This document shows positions 37,739 to 45,466 of a DNA stretch of 45,466 nucleotides, piece by piece. This DNA comes from Hyphomicrobiales bacterium (GTDB lineage Bacteria; Pseudomonadota; Alphaproteobacteria; Rhizobiales; Rhizobiaceae): positions 1 through 45,466 of the forward strand of contig NVRK02000129.1 of assembly GCA_002400845.2 (NCBI GenBank), in the 5' to 3' direction. How positions within the stretch are numbered: position 1 is the first letter of the stretch; each line of letters starts with the position of its first letter. Below the pieces are notes generated by a model, which did not search any database, was not told the origin of the DNA, and saw nothing but the letters and a program-made list of their open reading frames with translations. A program made the position numbers and the translations under genes.

Positions 37739-38836
37739 TTACCCAATAAGTCTGCTTACCACTTTAGCTGTGTAGTCGACCATAGGCACTATACGCGCGT
37801 AATTTAATCTTGTTGGCCCAATAATACCCAATGCGCCAATCACTTTTTGATCTTTATCACGATAAGGTGAAACAATTAGTGACGATCCAGACGTTGAAAA
37901 CAATCTGTTCTCCGAGCCAATGAAAATTCTAACGCCTTCACCCGTTTCAGCAAGTTCTAGCAATTTCATTAAGCTGTCTCGTGCTTCTAACTCTTCAAAT
38001 AGTTGTTGAACATGTTCCAAATCCTCAGAAGCATTAATATCACCAAGCAAGTTTGCATGGCCAGATACGATTAAGCGGCCCAAATCTCGTTCATCAGAGC
38101 CGCCCCATACAGCCAATCCTTTATCGATTAAGTTTTGCGCAAGTAAATCAAGCTCAGAGCGCGTAGCATCATGCAATTGTAATATATGTTTGCGAGCTTC
38201 TTCAATTGTTTTGCCGGCTATATGGGCATTCATATAATTTGTAGCTTCTCGCAATGAACTTGCGGTAATGCCTTCTGGAATATCAATGATACGGTTTTCT
38301 ACTTGACCATTTTCACCAACAATAACCACCAACACCTTTTTAGCTTCTAAGCTAACAAATTCAATTTGCTTTAACCGCAAATCTTGTCTGGCAGTTGTTA
38401 TAAGGCTTGCACTGCTGGTCAGGCCCGATAATAATTGACTGGCTTCTGTTAATACGCTTTCCAGTGTTCTATCACGATTGCTAGCGCGTATTTGCGCATC
38501 AATAGAATTTCGATCTTCTTTGGATAAGTCACCAATTTCTAAAAAGCTGTCTACAAAAAACCTCAGACCAGTATTAGTAGGCAAGCGGCCTGCACTTGTA
38601 TGGGGAGAATAAATTAGCCCCATATGCTCAAGATGAGACATGACATTGCGTATGGTAGCAGAAGAGACTTGCTCTCTAAGCGATTTGGCCAGCATTTTAG
38701 AACCCAGCGGCGTTCCCGTCTCTAAATAAGATTCTACAACTGTGCGAAAAATATCACGAGAGCGACTGTCCAGCGCCTCAATAAAGTTGCTAGGTTTAGT
38801 GTCTTGCGTAGAAGTTGTGCCTAATGGCTTGTTCAT
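37739..38836 (-). CDS. hrcA: Heat-inducible transcription repressor HrcA
   Basis: HrcA represses class I heat-shock genes through CIRCE sites. The 365 residues show the winged-helix N-terminus (LDSRSRDIFRTVVESYLETGTPLGSKMLAK ... SSATIRNVMSHLEHMGLI) and the dimerisation/IDD region. It precedes grpE at 131 bases. No CIRCE is visible in this window, so its targets are likely elsewhere, such as groESL. It is divergent from rph. Confidence 0.97.
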   Translation of the reverse strand: MNKPLGTTSTQDTKPSNFIEALDSRSRDIFRTVVESYLETGTPLGSKMLAKSLREQVSSATIRNVMSHLEHMGLIYSPHTSAGRLPTNTGLRFFVDSFLEIGDLSKEDRNSIDAQIRASNRDRTLESVLTEASQLLSGLTSSASLITTARQDLRLKQIEFVSLEAKKVLVVIVGENGQVENRIIDIPEGITASSLREATNYMNAHIAGKTIEEARKHILQLHDATRSELDLLAQNLIDKGLAVWGGSDERDLGRLIVSGHANLLGDINASEDLEHVQQLFEELEARDSLMKLLELAETGEGVRIFIGSENRLFSTSGSSLIVSPYRDKDQKVIGALGIIGPTRLNYARIVPMVDYTAKVVSRLIG

Positions 38837-39034
38837 AAAGATTATACTCTGCTATTTTCTATACATATTACATAATCATCTTTGTTACTGAAAACAATAT
38901 TCAAACTTTTGCCTATTGATATGTCCACTGATTTACAAACTGATTTGCTTACTGGCAAATCTTCATATTGCTCTTGTGATAGTTTACCACTAAAAGCCAC
39001 ACAGATAAATTCTCAAACCTTGATTGGATTATAC

Positions 39035-39745
39035 ATGCGTCCCTCGAAAAGAGCCCCTGATGAAATGCGCCAAGTAACGATTGAACGTGGATTTTCTGCA
39101 CATGCAGAGGGTTCTTGTTTGATTAAGTTTGGTGACACGCATGTGCTTTGTACCGCCAGTCTTGAAGAGCGTGTTCCGCCTTGGTTGCGCGGTGGCGGCA
39201 CAGGTTGGGTAACGGCAGAATATGGTATGTTGCCCCGTTCAACCCATACCCGTATGCGCCGTGAAGCAACTGCTGGCAAACAGTCAGGTCGCACACAAGA
39301 AATATCACGTCTAATTGGTCGCTCACTACGTGCAATCGTAGACATGGAAGCGCTTGGAGAAAGACAAATTACTGTCGATTGCGATGTTATTCAGGCAGAT
39401 GGCGGCACTCGAACCGCATCTATTACCGGTGGTTATATCGCCCTTCGTGAATGCATTGAGTGGATGAAGCATCGCGGCATGGTTGGTGATGGCGTTCTAA
39501 AAGACCAAGTCGCTGCAATTTCGTGTGGTATCTATGAAGGTACGCCAGTGCTTGATTTAGATTATCCAGAAGATAGTACGGCCCAAACAGATGCTAACTT
39601 TGTTATGACTGCAACTGGCGGCATTGTTGAAATTCAAGGTACTGCAGAAGGCAAACCTTTTTCAGAAGATGAGTTTTCTAAACTTATGGTACTTGCCAAA
39701 AAAGGCATTAGCGAACTTACAGCGCTTCAACACCCTGAAGAATAA
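39035..39745 (+). CDS. rph: Ribonuclease PH
   Basis: RNase PH trims tRNA 3' ends with phosphate. The 236 residues from the ATG at 39035 ([17 protein letters not shown]) match the family length and show [20 protein letters not shown] and the phosphate site [16 protein letters not shown] longer reading from 38882 would add 51 residues with no family match and is not supported. A 12-bp tandem duplication follows its stop. Confidence 0.97.
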   Translation: MRPSKRAPDEMRQVTIERGFSAHAEGSCLIKFGDTHVLCTASLEERVPPWLRGGGTGWVTAEYGMLPRSTHTRMRREATAGKQSGRTQEISRLIGRSLRAIVDMEALGERQITVDCDVIQADGGTRTASITGGYIALRECIEWMKHRGMVGDGVLKDQVAAISCGIYEGTPVLDLDYPEDSTAQTDANFVMTATGGIVEIQGTAEGKPFSEDEFSKLMVLAKKGISELTALQHPEE

Positions 39746-39766
39746 GCTGAATAGTAAGCTGAATAA
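39743..39766 (+). repeat. 12-bp tandem duplication at the rph stop
   Basis: TAAGCTGAATAG (39743-39754) is followed directly by TAAGCTGAATAA (39755-39766). The first TAA is the rph stop codon. It lies just before the rdgB ribosome site. Confidence 0.75.
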
Positions 39767-39786
39767 GTTACGTTAAAGGATAAATC

Positions 39787-40539
39787 ATGAGACTTTTACA
39801 GACGCGCGAAATTGTTGTGGCAACCCACAACGAGGGTAAGGTTAAAGAGATCAATCATTTGATTGAGCCTTTTGGTCTTATTGCGCGTTCTGCAAAAGAG
39901 CATGGCCTATCCGAACCCATTGAAGACGGCGACACATTTGAAAAAAATGCTTATACCAAAGCATATGCCGCCGCTTCTGTAACAGGCCTGCCAGCTTTAT
40001 CAGATGATAGCGGATTATGCGTTGATGCGCTTAAAGGTGACCCTGGTGTTTATACAGCAGATTGGGCCGAAAAAGCAGATGGTTCTGGTCGCGACTTTGA
40101 TATGGCAATGCAAAAGGTAGAAGACGCATTACAAAAGATTGGCGTTACCGAATTTGATAAACGCACAGGCCGTTTTGTTGCAGTGCTTTGCCTTTGTTGG
40201 CCAGATGGTCATGCAGAATATTTTAGAGGCGAAGTTGAAGGCAATTTGGTTTGGCCTCAAAGAGGCGAAAAAGGTTTTGGTTATGATCCTGTTTTCCAGC
40301 CGCAAGGCTATGATGTAACCTTTGCCCAAATGACCGCAGAAGAAAAACACGGCACGCCTACAAGCAGTAACAAAGCATCAGGTCAGGCAGCCAAGTCAGG
40401 ACAAGCAGGAAGACCCGATTTGGGCCTTTCTCATCGTTCTCGCGCCTTTGCTAAATTAACAGCAGAATGTCTTGAACCTTCAGGTTTAAAATCATCAGGC
40501 TTAAAGCCTTCTGGCTCAAACTCTATGGAAGCTAATTAA
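39787..40539 (+). CDS. rdgB: XTP/dITP diphosphatase RdgB/HAM1
   Basis: RdgB hydrolyses non-canonical XTP and dITP to monophosphates, keeping them out of DNA. The 250 residues have [12 protein letters not shown] (11-22), [13 protein letters not shown] (70-82) with the catalytic Asp, GFGYDPVF (163-170) and LSHRSRAF (214-221). Two features are unusual: a low-complexity Thr/Ser/Gly/Lys insert at about 190-212 between EEKHG and LSHR, and a 20-residue tail made of three five-residue repeats of SGLK(S/P) type at 232-246. AAAGGA precedes the ATG. It is two bases ahead of hemW. Confidence 0.95.
   Translation: MRLLQTREIVVATHNEGKVKEINHLIEPFGLIARSAKEHGLSEPIEDGDTFEKNAYTKAYAAASVTGLPALSDDSGLCVDALKGDPGVYTADWAEKADGSGRDFDMAMQKVEDALQKIGVTEFDKRTGRFVAVLCLCWPDGHAEYFRGEVEGNLVWPQRGEKGFGYDPVFQPQGYDVTFAQMTAEEKHGTPTSSNKASGQAAKSGQAGRPDLGLSHRSRAFAKLTAECLEPSGLKSSGLKPSGSNSMEAN
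40480..40524 (+). repeat. Three 15-bp imperfect tandem repeats in rdgB
   Basis: TCAGGTTTAAAATCA, TCAGGCTTAAAGCCT and TCTGGCTCAAACTCT follow each other and encode [15 protein letters not shown] at the C-terminus of RdgB. The unit is in frame and has diverged, so it is an older repeat than the one at the rph stop. Confidence 0.8.
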
Positions 40540-40541
40540 TT

Positions 40542-41708
40542 ATGGCTTGGCCCTATCACGCTAAAGGTGATCCTTTCGGGATTTACATTCATTGGCCTTT
40601 TTGTGCCGCAAAATGCCCATATTGCGATTTCAACTCGCATGTGCGCCATAAACCTGTCGATCAAGAAGTCTATGTAGAAGCCTATGAGCGCGAGATTGCC
40701 CATATAGCAGCGCTTACACCTGGACGTGAAGTATCCAGTATCTTTTTTGGCGGCGGCACGCCGTCGCTGATGGCGGTTTCCACTGTAGATCGTATATTGC
40801 AGGCAGTATCGAAATATTGGAATATTATTCCCAATGCAGAAATTTCATTAGAAGCCAATCCAACCAGTATCGAAGCAAATAGATTTAAAGGCTACCGCAA
40901 AGCTGGCGTTAACCGTGTGTCAGCTGGTGTTCAATCACTAGATGATGAGCAACTTAAATTCTTGGGCCGCTTACATACTGCTGATGAAGCACGCAGAGCA
41001 ATTGATTTAGCGCGAGAAGTCTTTCCGCGTTTGTCGTTTGATCTTATTTATGCGCGTCCTCGACAAACTATGGAAGATTGGGAAAAAGAGCTGAATTCAG
41101 CAATTGATTTAGCCGCCGATCACTTGTCTTTATACCAATTAACAATAGAAGAAGGCACACCGTTTTTTGAACTGCATAAGCGCGGTAAACTAGCAATGCC
41201 AGCGCATGATTTGTCCGCCGATTTATATGAATTAACACAGCAAGTAACGGCAGATCGCGGTCTGCCGAATTATGAAATCTCAAACCACGCCGCCAAAGGA
41301 AAAGAGTGCCAGCACAATTTAATTTATTGGCGTTATCAAGATTATGCCGGCATAGGGCCGGGCGCACATGGACGTTTGAGCATTGATGGTAAAAAAATAG
41401 CCACCGTTACGGAGTATAATCCAGAAATTTGGTGGCAAAAGGCAATGGCCGATGGTCATGGTATGAAAGATAACGAAATTTTAGGGGGCGAAGCAACTGC
41501 CGATGAGTTTTTGCTTATGGGCTTGCGATTGCGTGAGGGAATAGACCCAAAGCGCTACACAGCATTTTGTGGCAAAACACTGAACCTAGACAAGAAAAAA
41601 TTCTTAATTGAAAAAGGTTTTTTAGAAGAAAGTAAAAAGGGGCAGCTAAGAGCCACCCCTTCAGGATCTATGGTGCTAGATGCACTTGTTGCAGACCTAG
41701 CGGCTTAA
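40542..41708 (+). CDS. hemW: HemW, radical SAM heme chaperone-like protein
   Basis: HemW inserts heme into respiratory enzymes and binds an Fe4S4 cluster. The 388 residues show the cluster motif CAAKCPYCDFNSH (Cys21, Cys25, Cys28), the GGG TPS motif FFGGGTPSLM, and the HemN C-terminal domain. It is often misnamed coproporphyrinogen oxidase HemN. It starts two bases after the rdgB stop, so it is cotranslated with rdgB. Confidence 0.96.
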   Translation: MAWPYHAKGDPFGIYIHWPFCAAKCPYCDFNSHVRHKPVDQEVYVEAYEREIAHIAALTPGREVSSIFFGGGTPSLMAVSTVDRILQAVSKYWNIIPNAEISLEANPTSIEANRFKGYRKAGVNRVSAGVQSLDDEQLKFLGRLHTADEARRAIDLAREVFPRLSFDLIYARPRQTMEDWEKELNSAIDLAADHLSLYQLTIEEGTPFFELHKRGKLAMPAHDLSADLYELTQQVTADRGLPNYEISNHAAKGKECQHNLIYWRYQDYAGIGPGAHGRLSIDGKKIATVTEYNPEIWWQKAMADGHGMKDNEILGGEATADEFLLMGLRLREGIDPKRYTAFCGKTLNLDKKKFLIEKGFLEESKKGQLRATPSGSMVLDALVADLAA

Positions 41709-41718
41709 AACATTTCAA

Positions 41719-42909
41719 TTAGAAACTTTTAGGCGCATCTTGTAGAATAGTGCCAGCGTTATTGTTTACTTGATAAATAGCCAAGCCGCGTTGCGGTGTG
41801 CCATTTGCATTTAGACGGAATATACCATTAATTCCTGCAAAGCCATTTCTGTCTTCAAGTGTCGCTGGTGTAAACGCGCCTTGCGTACCTTTGCTTCTAA
41901 CCAAAGTAACAGCCAACGTTACCGCATCATATCCAATTGCAGAAAGCACACTTGCATCTGCATTGTACAGATTTTTATAACGTCGAGCAAAAGCGTTGAA
42001 ATTGGTAATGTCGCGGCCAGTATACCAAGCGTTGTTTAATTTACTCTTTTTAAAATTGACTGATTCCCATTTTCCAGAACCCAAAATTTGAGTGTTAGAA
42101 AGGGATATGCCAGCGCGTTTTAAGCTGGATAAAATTACACCCGGAATTTGCCCGCCTTCTGGAATGTAAATTGCATCTGCAGATTGGGCATGTACTGCAC
42201 CTGCGCGTGCCGCTGTTTCAATGCCTGGGCCAGACAATTCATATTTTGTGATGTTGATGCGGATATTTTGTTCACCAGCGATTTGCTTTAAAACGGCTTC
42301 GCGAATAATACCTTCGGCATTGTTTGCAATAAATGCCTGAATGTTGCGTTTGCCTTGCGATATCGCAAAATTAATCATGCGAGCCGTATCAGCTTGAGGC
42401 GTATAAGAAATTAAATACACGCCGCGTCTCGCAACGCTAGTATCTGTAGAAAATCCAATTAGTGGACGGCCTGCTGGCTGTGTAATTGCAGAAGCCGCGC
42501 TTACAGAACTAGAAAATAAAGGCCCAATAATAGCAGAAGAGCCTTCTTGAATGGCTTGGCTTGCCGCTAGTTGCGCATCAGCGGCAGTGCCTTTTGTGTC
42601 TTTAACAACCAGTTGAATTGAATCGCCACCAAAATCTTGCATGGCTAATAATGCGCCATTGTAAATTTGGTTAGCCGCCGCCGCCGCATTTCCTGGCGCA
42701 GTTTTTGGGAGTAAAAGACTTACTCTAACTTGGCCTCTGCCGATAACTTCACCAATTGGCTGTGCAGAAAGAACAGGAGCCGTTGCTTGGCCTGTTCCAA
42801 CATTTGCTCTAGGTCGCGTTAGACCTTCGCCTAAATTACCAGATTGGCAAGCCGCCAAGCCAAACGCCAAAACGCCATATGCGCTAAATTTTTTAAGTTT
42901 ATTAATCAT
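41719..42909 (-). CDS. LpoA-like lipoprotein, penicillin-binding protein activator
   Basis: The 396-residue protein starts at the ATG at 42909 with GGGG just upstream and has a lipobox LAAC with Cys21. The rest is a Leu/Ile/Val-binding type periplasmic domain (VRVSLLLPKTAPGNAAAAANQIYNGALLA ... AIIGPLFSSSV ... YISYTP). Such proteins next to rsmI are often annotated as penicillin-binding protein activators related to LpoA; a solute-binding role is the alternative. It is divergent from rsmI and convergent to hemW. Confidence 0.85.
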   Translation of the reverse strand: MINKLKKFSAYGVLAFGLAACQSGNLGEGLTRPRANVGTGQATAPVLSAQPIGEVIGRGQVRVSLLLPKTAPGNAAAAANQIYNGALLAMQDFGGDSIQLVVKDTKGTAADAQLAASQAIQEGSSAIIGPLFSSSVSAASAITQPAGRPLIGFSTDTSVARRGVYLISYTPQADTARMINFAISQGKRNIQAFIANNAEGIIREAVLKQIAGEQNIRINITKYELSGPGIETAARAGAVHAQSADAIYIPEGGQIPGVILSSLKRAGISLSNTQILGSGKWESVNFKKSKLNNAWYTGRDITNFNAFARRYKNLYNADASVLSAIGYDAVTLAVTLVRSKGTQGAFTPATLEDRNGFAGINGIFRLNANGTPQRGLAIYQVNNNAGTILQDAPKSF

Positions 42910-43183
42910 TTGCCCCAAACCAGTGCCTTAAATACCCGTATTAAAATTTTTTACCAAATTAATGAGTGGTATTTAGCATGTTTAAAATAAATCGTAAGAT
43001 TAAAATTAGCCTTGATCTCTATTTTGACATGGATAAAACGTCTAAAAGAGCATTATATAAAAGAATGAGGCAAAAATGCCTCACTACTTGATATTATACA
43101 ATTGATTCGGCTTTTGCGAAACTATCTTGTTTTTATACCTGTAGTTTAGTGCTGGTTTATAAAATAGATTTTGAAAGAATTAT
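42910..43183. promoter_or_regulatory. Divergent promoter region between LpoA-like gene and rsmI
   Basis: This 274-base AT-rich interval contains a minus-strand TATAAT (43098-43093) with a weak -35 TTTCGC 17 bases upstream. Directly downstream is a perfect hairpin TGAGGCA-AAAA-TGCCTCA (43066-43083), followed on the minus strand by ATTCTTTT. The long leader to the LpoA-like start (about 180 bases) and the 5'-end stem suggest leader control or a short terminated RNA. A 20-codon frame on the plus strand at 43029 has no ribosome site and was not called. Confidence 0.45.
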
Positions 43184-44068
43184 ATGGGCACTTACACTAT
43201 AGGCCAATCAAGTCATGTGGCTAAAACGACACAAGCTGGGCTTTATATAATCGCAACGCCTATTGGCAACCTTGGTGATATGACCATTAGGGGATTAGAG
43301 ATTTTAGCATCGGCAGATATTGTCGCCTGCGAAGATACAAGAGTAACTGGCAAACTGCTTTCACACTTTTGTATCAAGACAAAGTTAGTTTCCTATCACG
43401 AATATAATGCAGATAAAGCTGGCGCATATATTATTGAGCGTCTTGAAAAAGGTGACGTTGTTGCTTTAACCAGCGATGCAGGCACGCCTTTAGTGTCTGA
43501 CCCAGGGCAACGCTTGGTAACAGCCGCGCGTGAGGCCGATTTACCAGTCTATCCTGTACCAGGGGCATCTGCTCCATTGGCGGCATTAACGGCAAGTGGA
43601 TTTTCAACAGAGAGGTTTACGTTTTATGGATTTTTACCACCCAAACAAGCCGCTAGAAAATCAGCATTAACAAGCTTGATGGAAGATAAAGGCACGTTAG
43701 TGTTTTTCGAAGGGCCATCTCGTTTGGATGCTTGTCTTACAGATATGGCAGAAGTTTTAGGCGCGCAGCGCATGGGCGCAGTTTGTAGAGAACTTACCAA
43801 ATTGCACGAAGAAGTGCGCCGCGCACCGCTTAGCGAATTAGCCGAATATTACACTCAAAACCCACCGCGTGGTGAGATTGTAATTGTACTTGCGCCAGAC
43901 ACTCAAGAAAAAGAAATCGATGTTGATGCTTTGATTAAAGAACTTTTGGAAACAATGTCTGTTAGCAGAGCTGCAAGCGAAGCAGCAAAACTTTCTGGCA
44001 GGCCAAAACGCGATTTATATCAAAAAGCTTTATTGCTTAAAGAAAAGCAAAATGACGAAAGCTCCTAA
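43184..44068 (+). CDS. rsmI: 16S rRNA (cytidine(1402)-2'-O)-methyltransferase RsmI
   Basis: RsmI methylates the 2'-OH of C1402 near the P site of the 30S subunit. The 294 residues show GLYIIATPIGNLGDMTIRGLEILASADIVACEDTR, LTSDAGTPLVSDPG and GASAPLAALTASGF, typical of this SAM-dependent tetrapyrrole-methylase fold. GAAAGAA lies just before the ATG. Its end overlaps the yraN start by 17 bases. Confidence 0.97.
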   Translation: MGTYTIGQSSHVAKTTQAGLYIIATPIGNLGDMTIRGLEILASADIVACEDTRVTGKLLSHFCIKTKLVSYHEYNADKAGAYIIERLEKGDVVALTSDAGTPLVSDPGQRLVTAAREADLPVYPVPGASAPLAALTASGFSTERFTFYGFLPPKQAARKSALTSLMEDKGTLVFFEGPSRLDACLTDMAEVLGAQRMGAVCRELTKLHEEVRRAPLSELAEYYTQNPPRGEIVIVLAPDTQEKEIDVDALIKELLETMSVSRAASEAAKLSGRPKRDLYQKALLLKEKQNDESS

Positions 44069-44420
44069 AAGCACAAGCCGCCAAAAGGCTCAAAAATACG
44101 GTCTATTTGCAGAAACACTTGCTGCTTTTGCTTTGCGGATTAAGGGTTATAAAATAGTAGAGCGCAATTTTAAAACAAAACTTGGCGAGATAGATATTAT
44201 TGCCCGTAAAGGCGATTTGGTTGCCATTGTTGAAGTTAAAGCACGAAAGTCATTACAAGCTTCAATCGATGGGGTTGGTTATCAGTCAACACAGCGCATC
44301 GAAAATGCGGCTGATCTTTGGCTGGCAAAACAAAAAGACGCCCATCTTATCTCTATGCGGTTTGATATTATTGCGGTTCAGCCTCGAAAATGGCCCGTTC
44401 ATATTAAAGATGCATTTTAG
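44052..44420 (+). CDS. YraN family (UPF0102) endonuclease-like protein
   Basis: The 122-residue protein has the PD-(D/E)xK-like UPF0102 core: YGLFAETLAAFALRIKGYKIVERNFKTKLGEIDIIARKG ... AIVEVKARK, with Asp48, Glu61 and Lys63 as candidate catalytic residues. The family is found next to rsmI in most proteobacteria, but its substrate is unproven. It overlaps rsmI by 17 bases. Its last five codons and stop are exactly duplicated in tandem. Confidence 0.93.
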   Translation: MTKAPKSTSRQKAQKYGLFAETLAAFALRIKGYKIVERNFKTKLGEIDIIARKGDLVAIVEVKARKSLQASIDGVGYQSTQRIENAADLWLAKQKDAHLISMRFDIIAVQPRKWPVHIKDAF

Positions 44421-44438
44421 ATTAAAGATGCATTTTAG
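44403..44438 (+). repeat. Exact 18-bp tandem duplication across the yraN stop
   Basis: ATTAAAGATGCATTTTAG occurs at 44403-44420 and 44421-44438 with no mismatch. It encodes IKDAF plus the TAG stop, so read-through would repeat IKDAF before a second TAG. It looks recent. Confidence 0.95.
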
Positions 44439-44528
44439 ATTTTTTTCACGCACAATCGACTTGACCACTTGTCTTTATTGAGATGGCAACTTACATCTTT
44501 GCTGTAATCATTATCTAGGAAATTGAAA

Positions 44529-45466
44529 TTGGCTAAAGAATTGAAAATCGGTGTCCAAATGGACCATATTTCTTCCATCGATATTAAAGGCGATAGTACA
44601 TTTGCAATGTGCCTAGAGGCGCAAGCACGTGGTTTTAAGTTGTTCCATTTTCACCCCTACGATCTGCAATTGCGTGGCAATAAACTAACCGCAAAAATTG
44701 AAAGCCTTCAGGTGCGCGATGTTGAAGGCGATCATTATACGCTTGGCCCTAAAATACTAACTGATATGTCTACGCTTGATGTTGTTTTGCTTCGCCAAGA
44801 TCCGCCCTTTGATATGAGCTATATTACGAACACCCATATGCTAGAGCGTATTCACCCAAAAACATTGGTGGTGAACGATCCTGCTTCTGTGCGCAATTCT
44901 CCTGAGAAAATTTTAGTGATGGAGTTTGCAGAGCTCATGCCGGCAACTTTGGTAACGCGCGATTATGCTGCCGTGCGTGAATTTAGAAAAGAATTTGGCG
45001 ATATAATCGTCAAGCCACTTTATGGCAATGGTGGCGCAGGCGTATTTAGGGTTTCAAAAGAAAACGAAAATCTATCTTCCATCCTTGAGATGTTTGCAGG
45101 CATAAACCGTGAGCCAATTATCGCCCAGCAATATCTTAAAGATGTGCGCAAAGGCGACAAGCGCATCATTCTAATTGATGGCGAGCCAGTGGGTGCAATT
45201 AACCGTGTACCGCCAGAAGGCGATGCGCGTTCTAACATGCATGTTGGCGGCGTTGCAGAACATGCAGAATTAACGGATCGCGAAAGAGAAATCTGCGCAA
45301 AAATTGGGCCGCGCTTAAAAGCAGAAGGCTTTATTTTGGTCGGCATAGATGTGATCGGCGATTACATAACCGAGATCAATGTAACGTCTCCAACGGGCAT
45401 TAGAGAGATTCAGCGTTTTTCTGGCACTGACATTGCGGCACTGTTTTGGGACGCGGTTGAAAAACG
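44529..45466 (+). CDS. gshB: Glutathione synthetase (3' end beyond window)
   Basis: GshB joins gamma-glutamylcysteine and glycine to make glutathione. The frame starts at TTG 44529 with AGGAA at good spacing and reads [21 protein letters not shown], then an ATP-grasp domain with [13 protein letters not shown] and the C-terminal [21 protein letters not shown]. It runs off the right edge after about 312 codons; the family is usually about 315, so only the last few residues are missing. It follows yraN in the usual alphaproteobacterial order. Confidence 0.95.
   Translation, partial: MAKELKIGVQMDHISSIDIKGDSTFAMCLEAQARGFKLFHFHPYDLQLRGNKLTAKIESLQVRDVEGDHYTLGPKILTDMSTLDVVLLRQDPPFDMSYITNTHMLERIHPKTLVVNDPASVRNSPEKILVMEFAELMPATLVTRDYAAVREFRKEFGDIIVKPLYGNGGAGVFRVSKENENLSSILEMFAGINREPIIAQQYLKDVRKGDKRIILIDGEPVGAINRVPPEGDARSNMHVGGVAEHAELTDREREICAKIGPRLKAEGFILVGIDVIGDYITEINVTSPTGIREIQRFSGTDIAALFWDAVEK

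Noticed and set aside
38882-39034. N-terminal extension of RNase PH
   Set aside because: Family length and the MRPSKR start point to 39035; the extra 51 residues resemble nothing in the family.
43029-43091. Short basic plus-strand frame (20 codons) in the rsmI/LpoA-like gap
   Set aside because: There is no ribosome site, and the frame overlaps the hairpin and the minus-strand promoter elements.
1-45466. tRNA, rRNA, CRISPR, insertion sequence or prophage
   Set aside because: No T-loop-like GTTCGAATCC-type segment in an RNA context, no regularly spaced repeats, and no transposase, integrase or phage genes were seen.

Overview
The window looks like chromosomal core DNA of an AT-rich alphaproteobacterium in or near the Rhizobiales/Hyphomicrobiales. 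The case rests on protein sequence and gene order: fabA-fabB-fabI next to the first codons of a divergent gene where an irr-type regulator is expected; pnp, rpsO, truB, rbfA, infB, ylxR, nusA, rimP; trmB, metK, a small XRE regulator, lnt, corC, ybeY, phoH, miaB, plsC, rimI, tsaB, nfu, trpS, murJ, glnD, grpE, hrcA; and rph, rdgB, hemW, a periplasmic-binding lipoprotein, rsmI, yraN, gshB. Short AT-rich intergenic gaps and low GC suggest a marine, Ahrensia-like lineage, but the genus cannot be fixed from sequence reading alone.

Layout: 1-2949 holds the start of a divergent gene and the type II fatty-acid genes fabABI (+ strand). 2984-4712 has an RsmC-like methyltransferase and a DUF2799 lipoprotein. 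4886-15815 is the minus-strand RNA/translation block (rimP, nusA, ylxR, infB, rbfA, truB, rpsO, pnp), with an exported hydrolase gene between truB and rpsO. 16024-19069 is an accessory-looking block: an ECF sigma factor and its membrane anti-sigma factor, a divergent secreted DUF4399 protein, and an FMN-dependent L-lactate/2-hydroxyacid dehydrogenase. 19212-38836 is a long minus-strand housekeeping run covering tRNA modification, SAM synthesis, lipoprotein and phospholipid acylation, ribosome maturation, Fe-S delivery, lipid II flipping, nitrogen sensing and heat-shock factors. 39035-45466 is mostly plus-strand (rph, rdgB, hemW, rsmI, yraN, start of gshB), with the LpoA-like lipoprotein on the minus strand.

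The genes are mostly translation, RNA decay and envelope functions. I see no tRNA, rRNA, insertion sequence, prophage or CRISPR array. No clear undescribed system stands out. The best leads are (i) the ECF/anti-sigma/DUF4399 module with a candidate ECF-type promoter, (ii) a long leader hairpin before pnp that resembles an RNase III autoregulation site, (iii) adjacent hairpins in the metK leader and a 5'-end hairpin in the lpoA-like leader, (iv) short tandem duplications at or near gene ends at four loci, and (v) low-complexity additions in RdgB. At least five genes (pnp, rimP, lnt, phoH, gshB) appear to start with TTG and plsC with GTG.
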